This document shows positions 29,801 to 36,256 of a DNA stretch of 64,000 bases, piece after piece. Position numbers and translations under genes: made by a program. The notes beneath the pieces are model-generated. The model made no database searches, was not told the DNA's origin, and saw only the letters and a program-made list of their open reading frames with translations. Source of the DNA: Novosphingobium flavum (GTDB lineage: Bacteria > Pseudomonadota > Alphaproteobacteria > Sphingomonadales > Sphingomonadaceae); the NCBI RefSeq assembly GCF_014230315.1, contig NZ_JACLAW010000012.1, positions 1-64,000 of the forward strand. Reading direction: 5' to 3'. Numbering within the stretch: the first letter of the stretch is position 1; every line of letters begins with the position of its first letter.

Positions 29801-30221
29801 CTCGATCACCCTGCCGGCGCTGGCCTCATTGAGCGAGAATGTCGAGCCGGGGGTGAAGTACTTCTCGGGCGAAGCGACCTATCGCCGCTCGTTCACCCTG
29901 CCCAAGGGCGCGAGGCCCGGCGCGGCCCTGTGGCTCGACCTTGGCAAGGTGGCCGAGATCGCGCGGGTGACGGTCAACGGCCGCGAGGTTGGCTATGCCT
30001 GGCACGAGCCCTACCGCGTCGATGTCGGCCCGGCCCTGAAGAAGGGGGCGAACACGATCGAGGTCACGGTCGCCAACCTGTGGATCAACCGGCTGATCGG
30101 CGATGCCCAGCCGGGGGCCAGCAAGGTGACCTGGACCGCCATGCCGACCTATCGCGCCGATGCGCCGCTGCGCCCCTCGGGCTTGATCGGGCCGGTCACC
30201 TTGGTGCAGGAGCAGCGTTGA
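26820..30221 (+). CDS. Glycoside hydrolase family 106 alpha-L-rhamnosidase
   Basis: 1133 residues with a signal peptide (cleavage near A-L-A-Q). The family N-terminal motif V-W-W-H-W-M-N-G-N is present near residue 60. The catalytic (beta/alpha)8 region contains T-D-S-I-E-V-G (about 497-503) and Y-G-E-A-L-E-D-N (about 576), the acidic motifs expected of this inverting family. A C-terminal beta-sandwich (about 1000-1133) resembles GH2 sugar-binding domains. GH106 enzymes remove terminal L-rhamnose from flavonoid glycosides, pectic rhamnogalacturonan or other rhamnosides. An alternative start is at 26805. Confidence 0.9.
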   Translation: MRTRTRLAFNLLATAALMPAAVLLPAAALAQEAAAGAQPSLEEQFNDPPAAARPRVWWHWMNGNITKDGIAKDLAWMKRVGIGGLQNFDAGLATPQVVDKRLVYMTPEWKDAFRFAAGEADRLGLELAIAASPGWSETGGPWVKAEDGLKKVVWSEVLVSGGKRFAGKLPAPPHATGSFLDFHEADALTAITGEHNFVAPELYSDIAVLAVPVTPAAETLPRLTGPDGKAVDPAPLFDASLMTGVTVPRGPAEAPTALLATYAAPQTLRSASLFIPGAKGMFSGPTVEPVLEASDDGQVWRKVASFAVTFAPSTVSFAPVTARYFRLVLHPLPFKGSNIGDPPAGAEVAGGFVAAMAASAKAPFDIRRFALSSSAQVDQFESKAGFAIERDYDALGAPDARTRGAYPAQVIDLTGRMQADGSFDWIPPAGTWRVIRLGSSLLGTTNHPAPPEATGLEVDKFDGAAVRRYLEHYIGMYRDAAGADLVGSRGVRAILTDSIEVGAANWTPRMIDQFKRLRGYDPLPWLPTLTGQLVGTRGEADRFLRDWRQTLADLMASEHYGTVAKVAHENGLKVYGEALEDNRPSLGDDIAMRSHADVPMAALWTFGRAAGPNPSYLADMKGAASTAHLYGQNLVAAESMTAALSPWAFAPSGLRRIIDLEFASGVNRPVIHTSVHQPVDDKVPGLSLSIFGQYFNRHEAWAGLARPWVDYIARTSLLLQSGRNVADLAYFYGEEGPLTALYGQKPVADAPKVHAYDFINRDALMDAVKVENGEIVSTGGARYRALYLGGSSKRMTVATLKRIAALAEAGATIIGMAPEDSPALNDNPAEFAALVAKLWGAGPMNRIGAGQVIASRDADNALTGAGVASDFRMEGGAADAEVMFVHRTAPGGDLWFLNNRKAREERFAARFRMTGKVPELWHADDGRIEPVSYRIENGETVVPLTMAAEDSVFVVFRKAATATSAEVRPATLTPLATLDGPWTVSFQPGRGAPASITLPALASLSENVEPGVKYFSGEATYRRSFTLPKGARPGAALWLDLGKVAEIARVTVNGREVGYAWHEPYRVDVGPALKKGANTIEVTVANLWINRLIGDAQPGASKVTWTAMPTYRADAPLRPSGLIGPVTLVQEQR

Positions 30222-30240
30222 ACCAGAGGAAAGGCTGCCG

Positions 30241-31149
30241 ATGATCGATCCGCGCGCGCTCATCACTTTCCAGCGGGTGTGCGAGGCCGGCTCGATCAGC
30301 GGGGCGGCGCGCAGTCTCAACATTTCGCAGCCGTCGGTTTCCAACGCGATCTCCGCCCTGGAGGCGCGGCTGGGGGCGCGGTTGTTCGAGCGCTCGCGCA
30401 GCGGGATCGCGCTGACCCCGGGCGGCGAGGCCTTGCTGCTGCGGGCGCGGATGATCACCAACCTGCTGCGCGATGCGGAGACCGAGGTGAGCAATGCCGC
30501 GCGCGGCGTGCTGGGGCCGCTGCGGATCGGCGGGACGCCCGGCGCGCTGGTAAGCCTGCTGCCGCAGGCGATCCGCGCGCTGGACGAGGCCGGGCTGCGC
30601 TATGAGCTGAACGTGGTCGAACGGCCGGACGCAATGCTCGGCCAGATGCTGCGCGACGGGGAGATCGAGCTGGCCTTCGTCACCACCGAGATCGAGGAGC
30701 CCGACGCGGACATGATCGAGGCGACCTTCTCGCGCGATCCCTTCACGCTGATCGTCGGCCGGGCGCACGACCGCTTGCCAAGTAGCCTTGCCCTGCGCGA
30801 TGCGGCGGGGCTCCAATGGGTCCTGCCCGAGGCGCACGGGGCGTTCCGGCGGCAGGTCGATGCCCTTTTCATTTCCGGCGGCCTTTCCGCCCCGCGCGAC
30901 GTGATCCGCTGCGATTCCCTGCTGACCACCAAGACCATCGTGCGCAGCGGCCCGCGCGTGACGATCCTGCCCCGGCAGGTCGCCTCGGCCGAACTGTCGA
31001 TCGGGGTGCTGCGCGCGATCACGCTGCCCGAGACGATTTCCCGCTCGATCGGCATCCGCCGTCACCGCGACAGCGTGCTCTCCCCGATGGCGCGGCGGCT
31101 GGTCGAGCAACTGGGGTTCAGCCATAACTCCGTGGCTATGGATACATAG
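30241..31149 (+). CDS. LysR-family transcriptional regulator
   Basis: 302 residues: a winged helix-turn-helix (about 4-63; G-S-I-S-G-A-A-R-S-L-N-I-S-Q-P-S-V-S-N-A-I) and a periplasmic-binding-protein-like effector domain (about 90-295). Co-directional, 19 bp after the rhamnosidase. It lies directly upstream of the amidohydrolase-monooxygenase-dioxygenase genes, so it is the likely activator of aglycone degradation, responding to an aromatic intermediate. That role is inference from position and family. Confidence 0.9.
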   Translation: MIDPRALITFQRVCEAGSISGAARSLNISQPSVSNAISALEARLGARLFERSRSGIALTPGGEALLLRARMITNLLRDAETEVSNAARGVLGPLRIGGTPGALVSLLPQAIRALDEAGLRYELNVVERPDAMLGQMLRDGEIELAFVTTEIEEPDADMIEATFSRDPFTLIVGRAHDRLPSSLALRDAAGLQWVLPEAHGAFRRQVDALFISGGLSAPRDVIRCDSLLTTKTIVRSGPRVTILPRQVASAELSIGVLRAITLPETISRSIGIRRHRDSVLSPMARRLVEQLGFSHNSVAMDT

Positions 31150-31227
31150 AGAACCAATATTTTACATTGAGGGTCAGCCGCGCGAAAACGCTGTTCAACA
31201 AGCAAGCGTAACACCGGGAGAGACCTG

Positions 31228-32457
31228 ATGCGGACCCTGATCCGTAACGCCCGCATTTTCGATGGTTCCGGCGCGGCCCCGCAGGTGGGCTCGGTGCTGG
31301 TCGAAGGCAACCGGATTGCCCGCCTGGCCTATGGCGACGACGCCCTGGCCGGGGAAGCCGCCGACACGGTCATCGACGCCGCCGGGCGCACGCTGATGCC
31401 CGGCATGGTCGAAGCCCATGCTCACCTGACCTGGGCCTCGTCGGTCGAGAAGATCTACCACCAGTTCATCCTCCCGCCCGAGGAACTCAAGGTCGCGGCC
31501 TGGCGCAATGCGCGGGTCCTGCTCGATCATGGCTTCACCAGTGCCTATTCGGCCGGCGCGCTCAGTGACGGGATCGAGCCTGACCTTGCCCGCGCCATCG
31601 CGGCGGGTGAAACGCCCGGCCCGCGCCTGATCCCCTCGACCATCGAGCGCAGCCCCGAAGGCGGCGAGGGCGTGGAGACCGGCGACGTGTTCAACGGGCG
31701 CGGCCCGGCGGCGATGCGCGCCTTCATGGAATACTGCAAGGCGCAGGGCATCGAGACGGTCAAGCTGGTCGTCTCGGGCGAGGATGCGCTCAAGCCCGGT
31801 ACCGCGCAGAACGTGCTCTACACCGAAGAGGAAATGGCCGAGGCCGGCCGTGCCGCGCGCGACAACGGGCTGTGGATCGCTTGCCATGCCTATTACCCCA
31901 AGGCGATCGAACTGGCGCTGAGCGCGGGCGCGCGGATCATCTATCACGCCTCCTACGCCGATAGCGTGGCGGCCGACGCGATGATCGCGGCCAAGGACAC
32001 CACCTTTTACGCCCCTTCCCCCGGTGTGTCGGTGGCGGCGCTCGAAGCGAGCCCGCCGCCGCACATCGACATGAGCGCGATGAAGGCGAGCGCGGCCGAG
32101 CGGATGGAGCTGGAAAGCAAGCTTGTGCCCGCGCTCAAGGCGCGCGGCATGCGGATCCTGATCGGCGGGGACTATGGCTTTCCGTTCAATCCCAACGGGC
32201 GCAACGCCCGCGACCTCCAGATCTTCGTCGAGCACTTCGGGTACGCGCCCGCAGAGGCACTGACGGCTGCGACGAAGCTGGGCGGGGAACTGATGGGCAT
32301 CGACGTCGGGCAGGTCAAGGAAGGCTGGCTGGCCGACCTGCTGCTGGTGGACGGCGATCCGACGCAGGACGTGGCCATCCTGCAGGACAAGGACCGCCTG
32401 CACATGATCATGAAGGATGGCGCGCTGCACAAGGCGCCCGCTGAAGTTGCGGCCTGA
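31228..32457 (+). CDS. Amidohydrolase-superfamily metal hydrolase
   Basis: 409 residues. Metal-site motif E-A-H-A-H-L after strand 1, further His in I-A-C-H-A-Y and I-I-Y-H-A-S, and Asp in I-G-G-D-Y-G. The surrounding beta-sandwich (N- and C-terminal parts, L-I-R-N-A-R-I-F-D-G) is typical of imidazolonepropionase/dihydropyrimidinase-like members. No signal peptide. Position, 3 nt before the aromatic monooxygenase, suggests it acts on a ring-cleavage or decarboxylation intermediate, but the substrate is unknown. Ribosome site GGGAGAG precedes the ATG. Confidence 0.75.
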   Translation: MRTLIRNARIFDGSGAAPQVGSVLVEGNRIARLAYGDDALAGEAADTVIDAAGRTLMPGMVEAHAHLTWASSVEKIYHQFILPPEELKVAAWRNARVLLDHGFTSAYSAGALSDGIEPDLARAIAAGETPGPRLIPSTIERSPEGGEGVETGDVFNGRGPAAMRAFMEYCKAQGIETVKLVVSGEDALKPGTAQNVLYTEEEMAEAGRAARDNGLWIACHAYYPKAIELALSAGARIIYHASYADSVAADAMIAAKDTTFYAPSPGVSVAALEASPPPHIDMSAMKASAAERMELESKLVPALKARGMRILIGGDYGFPFNPNGRNARDLQIFVEHFGYAPAEALTAATKLGGELMGIDVGQVKEGWLADLLLVDGDPTQDVAILQDKDRLHMIMKDGALHKAPAEVAA

Positions 32458-32460
32458 CCT

Positions 32461-33981
32461 ATGATTTATGATGTTGCCATTGTCGGCTGCGGGCCGGTCG
32501 GCGCGCTTGCAGCCAACCTGTTGGGGCGCGCGGGGCTGTCGGTCCTCGTGCTCGAGAAGGAGCTGGAGCACTACCCTCTGCCGCGCGCGGTCCATCTCGA
32601 CCACGAGATGATGCGCCTGTTCCAGAGCGCCGGGGTGATCGGCCGGGTCCTGCCCGACATGATCGCCGCCGACGGTCACCTCCATGTCGGCGCCGATCAC
32701 GGGGTGATCCGTTACATGGGCACGGTCGGCAAGCCACAGCCGTTCGGCTGGGCCAACGACTGGTTCTTCTACCAGCCCGAGCTGGAAGCGCATTTGCGCG
32801 AAGGCATGGATGCGCTGGAGCGGGTCGAGCTGGAACTCGGCGCCGAATTCACCGGGCTGGAGCAGGACGCCGATGGCGTGACCCTGCGCTACGTGGCCGA
32901 AGGGGCCGAGCGCTCGGTTCGCGCGCGCTGGGTGATCGCCGCCGATGGCTCGCGCAGCCCGGTGCGCAAGGCGCTGGGCGTGGCGCTCGACGATCTGCAC
33001 TTCGAGGAGCCGTGGCTCGTCGTCGACGCCGAGGTCGAGGGGCCGGTGACCTTTCCGCCGCTGACCGGCGTACCCGCCGGGGCCGACCTCCAGCGCCTTT
33101 CGGTGATGATGTGCGATCCCGCGCGGCCCGCCACGGTGGTGCCGGGGCGCGGCAATCATCGGCGCTGGGAATTCATGCTGCTGCCGCATGAGGACGATGC
33201 GGCGATGATGCAGCCGGAAAAGGTCGGCGAACTGGTCGGCGCCTGGATGAAGGACGTGCCTCATACCATCGTGCGCGCCGCGACCTATCGCTTCCACGGC
33301 CTTGTCGCCGAGCGCTGGCAGGTGGGCCGGGTGTTCCTTGCCGGCGACGCCGCGCACCAGACCCCGCCGTTCTTCGGGCAGGGCATGTGCCACGGCCTGC
33401 GCGACGTCGCCAACCTGGCGTGGAAGCTGGCCGCCGTAGCCACGGGCGCGCCGGAGGCGATCCTTGCGACCTACCAGCCCGAGCGCGATCCGCATGTCCG
33501 CGCGGTGATCGGCGCGGCGGTGGCCGCCGGGCGCTACATCTGCGAACTCGATCCGGCCAAGGCCGCCGCGCGCGATGCCGCGATCCGCGCGGCCTCCGCG
33601 CAAAAGCAGGGTGAGACCGCCGCCGACCTGATCCCGGCGATCGCTGCCGGCCTGATCGCCCCGGGCACCCCGGGCGCGGGCGAGCGCTTCATCCAGCCGC
33701 TCCTGGCTGATGGCCGCCGGCTTGACGACCTTGCCGGGCAGGGCTGGCGCCTGTTCGTGCGCGGCCCGGCCGTGGCCGGCGAGGATGCCGGCGTGAAGCG
33801 GTTCGATGCCGCGAGCCTGCCCGATGGCGGCGCCGTGCTCGGCTGGCTCGATGCGCGCGGCATGGATGCCGTGCTGATCCGGCCCGACCATTACGTGTTC
33901 GGCGCGGAGGCAGGCTCGGCCCTGTCGTTGTTGCGGACGCGGGCCGGACTTCTCGGCCAGACCATGGAGCATACCGCATGA
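32461..33981 (+). CDS. FAD-dependent aromatic monooxygenase (MhpA/PheA group)
   Basis: 506 residues. The dinucleotide motif V-G-C-G-P-V-G (about 7-13) binds the ADP of FAD. The family D-G motif lies in A-A-D-G-S-R-S-P-V-R-K, and G-D-A-A-H-Q-T-P-P-F-F-G-Q-G-M contacts FAD and flavin ribityl. A C-terminal thioredoxin-like tail (about 400-506) is present, as in phenol-2-monooxygenase relatives. It would add a hydroxyl ortho to an existing phenolic group using NAD(P)H and oxygen. The stop overlaps the next start by 4 nt. Herbaspirillum FdeE, a naringenin hydroxylase, belongs to the same enzyme class. Confidence 0.85.
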   Translation: MIYDVAIVGCGPVGALAANLLGRAGLSVLVLEKELEHYPLPRAVHLDHEMMRLFQSAGVIGRVLPDMIAADGHLHVGADHGVIRYMGTVGKPQPFGWANDWFFYQPELEAHLREGMDALERVELELGAEFTGLEQDADGVTLRYVAEGAERSVRARWVIAADGSRSPVRKALGVALDDLHFEEPWLVVDAEVEGPVTFPPLTGVPAGADLQRLSVMMCDPARPATVVPGRGNHRRWEFMLLPHEDDAAMMQPEKVGELVGAWMKDVPHTIVRAATYRFHGLVAERWQVGRVFLAGDAAHQTPPFFGQGMCHGLRDVANLAWKLAAVATGAPEAILATYQPERDPHVRAVIGAAVAAGRYICELDPAKAAARDAAIRAASAQKQGETAADLIPAIAAGLIAPGTPGAGERFIQPLLADGRRLDDLAGQGWRLFVRGPAVAGEDAGVKRFDAASLPDGGAVLGWLDARGMDAVLIRPDHYVFGAEAGSALSLLRTRAGLLGQTMEHTA

Positions 33982-34409
33982 CCGCGCTCTCCCTCTCCGA
34001 AGCCCAGGCGATCGTTACCGGTGCGCTGGCCGATGCCCGTGGGCGCGGCGCGCAGCCGCTGGCGGTGATCGTGCTCGACGCCGGGGGCCACCCGGTGGCT
34101 TTCGCGCGCGAGGACGGGGCGACCTTCTTCCGCCTCGACATCGCCCGGGCCAAGGCCACGGGCGCGCTTGGCATGGGCGCCGATACCCGCGTGCTGGCCC
34201 AGCGCGCGGCGGGCAATGCCGCCTTCTATCAAGGCGTGGCCGTGACTGTCGGCGGCGAGATCGCCTTCTCGCCCGGCGGCGTGCTGGTGCGCCGGGATGG
34301 GACGGTGATCGGCGCGGTCGGGATCAGCGGCGATACCGGGGATTGTGACGAGGATTGCGCCCGCGCCGGCCTGCGCGCCGCCGGGCTGCTGGCGGAGGAG
34401 GCGGCATGA
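33978..34409 (+). CDS. GlcG/HbpS family protein
   Basis: 143 residues of a single GlcG-type domain (A-L-S-L-S-E-A-Q-A-I-V ... V-I-V-L-D-A-G-G-H-P-V-A-F-A-R-E-D). Family members bind haem or small molecules and often sit inside aromatic or glycol catabolic operons. Its function here is unknown. It overlaps both neighbours by 4 nt (ATGA), so it is translated in fixed ratio with the monooxygenase and the dioxygenase and may be an accessory protein to one of them. Confidence 0.8.
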   Translation: MTALSLSEAQAIVTGALADARGRGAQPLAVIVLDAGGHPVAFAREDGATFFRLDIARAKATGALGMGADTRVLAQRAAGNAAFYQGVAVTVGGEIAFSPGGVLVRRDGTVIGAVGISGDTGDCDEDCARAGLRAAGLLAEEAA

Positions 34410-35311
34410 AGCTGCGCTCGATCGAACTGTCATTGCCCGATCCGGCGGCGGCTGCCGCGTTCATGGTCGACATCTGGGGTCTGGTCCCGGCCGAGGTCAG
34501 GGGCACGGCCCATTACCTGCGCGGCTCGGGCGCCTATCCCTATCTCGTGGCTTTCGAGCAGGGCGAAGAATTTGTTCGCTCGACCACCTTCGTGTGCGGC
34601 GAAGACGAACTGGCCGGCGTGAAGGCGCGGGTGATCGAGAAGGGCTGGGCGGCGCGCCCGGTCGTCTCGGCCGATCCCGGCGGCGGCCATGGGCTCCTCG
34701 TCGAACTGCCGGAGGGCGAATTGCTGCGCTTCCTGACGGACAGCGCCGAGGTGGCCCCGATCGCGGGCTACGAAAAGAAGAGCCGCCGGGTCATGCCGGT
34801 GAAGCTCACGCACGTGGTGTTCAACGCGGCCGATGCCGAGGCGAGCGGCCATGCGGTCGAGGACGTGCTCGGCTTCCGCGTCTCGGACCGTACGGCGGGC
34901 ATGGTTTTCGTTCGCTGCAACGAGAGCCACCATTCGACTGCCTTTGCCCGCGCCGGCTTTTCCAGCCTCAACCACATCGCCTTCGAGATGGACGACCTCG
35001 ACACGGTGATGCGCGGGATCGGCTGGATGCGCGACAATGGTTTCGCCCCGGCCTGGGGCCCCGGCCGCCATGGCCCCGGCGACAATGTCTATGCCTATTA
35101 CATCGCCCCGTTTGGCCCGGTGATCGAATATTCGACCCCGGTGGAGAAGGTTCCGGCCGACTATGCCGCGGGCAAGCCGGAGGACTGGACCTGGCCCGAA
35201 AAGCGCATCGACCAGTGGGGCGTGTCCGACAAGGACTTCGCGGGCCTGCGCGAGGCCGAGCAGCGATTCCGTTTCCGCCGCGACTGGGAGAGCCAGCCGC
35301 TTGACGATTGA
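34406..35311 (+). CDS. Type I extradiol ring-cleavage dioxygenase (VOC family)
   Basis: 301 residues with two VOC modules. The iron triad of extradiol enzymes is intact in the C-terminal module: His 136 (L-T-H-V-V-F), His 190 (L-N-H-I-A-F-E) and Glu 241 (P-V-I-E-Y). His 175/176 (E-S-H-H-S-T) and Tyr 231 are at the places of the catalytic acid-base residues in BphC-type dioxygenases. It should open a catechol-type ring next to the diol. Directly after the monooxygenase and GlcG, so it probably acts on the hydroxylated aglycone. Confidence 0.85.
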   Translation: MKLRSIELSLPDPAAAAAFMVDIWGLVPAEVRGTAHYLRGSGAYPYLVAFEQGEEFVRSTTFVCGEDELAGVKARVIEKGWAARPVVSADPGGGHGLLVELPEGELLRFLTDSAEVAPIAGYEKKSRRVMPVKLTHVVFNAADAEASGHAVEDVLGFRVSDRTAGMVFVRCNESHHSTAFARAGFSSLNHIAFEMDDLDTVMRGIGWMRDNGFAPAWGPGRHGPGDNVYAYYIAPFGPVIEYSTPVEKVPADYAAGKPEDWTWPEKRIDQWGVSDKDFAGLREAEQRFRFRRDWESQPLDD

Positions 35312-35399
35312 CAGACGCACTTTCGCCGCGGGCGCAGCATGGCTGGCCTGGGCACCGGGGACGCTCCGGGCGGCGGCGAAGGGCAGGGGAGACTATCGA

Positions 35400-36233
35400 A
35401 TGACCCAGTACATCTCTTTCCGCCGCCCCGATGGCACGCCGAGCTTCGGCCGGCTCGACGGCGAGACGGTCCACGATCTCGGCGCGCCGGGCGCTCCGGC
35501 CTGGCTCAGGGACGCGCTTGGCGGGGATCTTGCCGCGCTCGCCGCGACCGGCAGCTTTGCCATGGCCGAGGTGCGGCTGCTGCCGCTGGTGCCCAATCCG
35601 GACAAGATCCTCTGCGTCGGGCTCAACTATGCCGCTCACGTGGCCGAGACCGGACGCGAGCAGAAGGAGCACCCGGCGATCTTCACCCGCTGGGCCGATA
35701 CCCTCGTCGCTGCGGGGGAGCCGATCGTGCGGCCGAAGGAAACCACCCGGTTCGACTATGAAGGCGAACTGGCCGTGGTGATCGGCAAGGGCGGGCGCCG
35801 CATCCGCAAGGAAGATGCCATGTCCCACATCGCCGGCTTCTCGGTGTTCAACGATGCTTCGGCGCGCGACTGGCAGCGCCACAACATCCAGTTCACCCCG
35901 GGCAAGAACTTCCCGGCGACCGGCGCCTTCGGCCCGGCCCTGGTCACCCCCGAGGCGGTGGGTGGGCTCGCCGACCTGCGCGTCCAGACCCGGCTCAATG
36001 GCGAGCTGGTGCAGGACCAGCCGGTCTCCGACATGATCTGGGATATCGCCACGGTCATCGAATACTGCTCGGCCTTCACCGAACTGGCGCCGGGCGACGT
36101 GATCGCCACCGGCACCCCCGGCGGGGTCGGCGATAAGCGCAATCCGCCGCTCTACATGAAGGCCGGGGACACGGTCGAAGTCTCGGTCGGCGTGGTCGGC
36201 ACGCTCACCAACCGCATCATCGACGAAATCTGA
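35400..36233 (+). CDS. Fumarylacetoacetate-hydrolase family protein
   Basis: 277 residues from the ATG at 35400, which is preceded by GGGGAG 8 nt away. FAH motifs: V-G-L-N-Y-A-A-H, D-Y-E-G-E-L-A-V-V-I-G, N-D-A-S-A-R-D-W-Q and T-G-T-P-G-G-V-G. Metal-binding acidic residues are intact. It would hydrolyse the dioxygenase product (C-C bond) or decarboxylate it. An in-frame TTG at 35301, with GGGAG 10 nt upstream and overlapping the dioxygenase end, would add 33 residues containing a twin-arginine-like leader (see findings). Confidence 0.85.
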   Translation: MTQYISFRRPDGTPSFGRLDGETVHDLGAPGAPAWLRDALGGDLAALAATGSFAMAEVRLLPLVPNPDKILCVGLNYAAHVAETGREQKEHPAIFTRWADTLVAAGEPIVRPKETTRFDYEGELAVVIGKGGRRIRKEDAMSHIAGFSVFNDASARDWQRHNIQFTPGKNFPATGAFGPALVTPEAVGGLADLRVQTRLNGELVQDQPVSDMIWDIATVIEYCSAFTELAPGDVIATGTPGGVGDKRNPPLYMKAGDTVEVSVGVVGTLTNRIIDEI

Positions 36234-36256
36234 ATAACGGGAGAGGGAGAAATCAT

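Noticed and set aside
31120..31141. Possible LysR box (AGCCA-N8-TGGCT) before the amidohydrolase
   Set aside because: It lies within the coding end of the LysR gene, the arms are short and the T-N11-A core is not convincing.
31195..33972. 925-residue minus-strand frame
   Set aside because: It lies entirely over the amidohydrolase and monooxygenase genes, which have motifs, ribosome sites and tight spacing. The antisense frame has neither.
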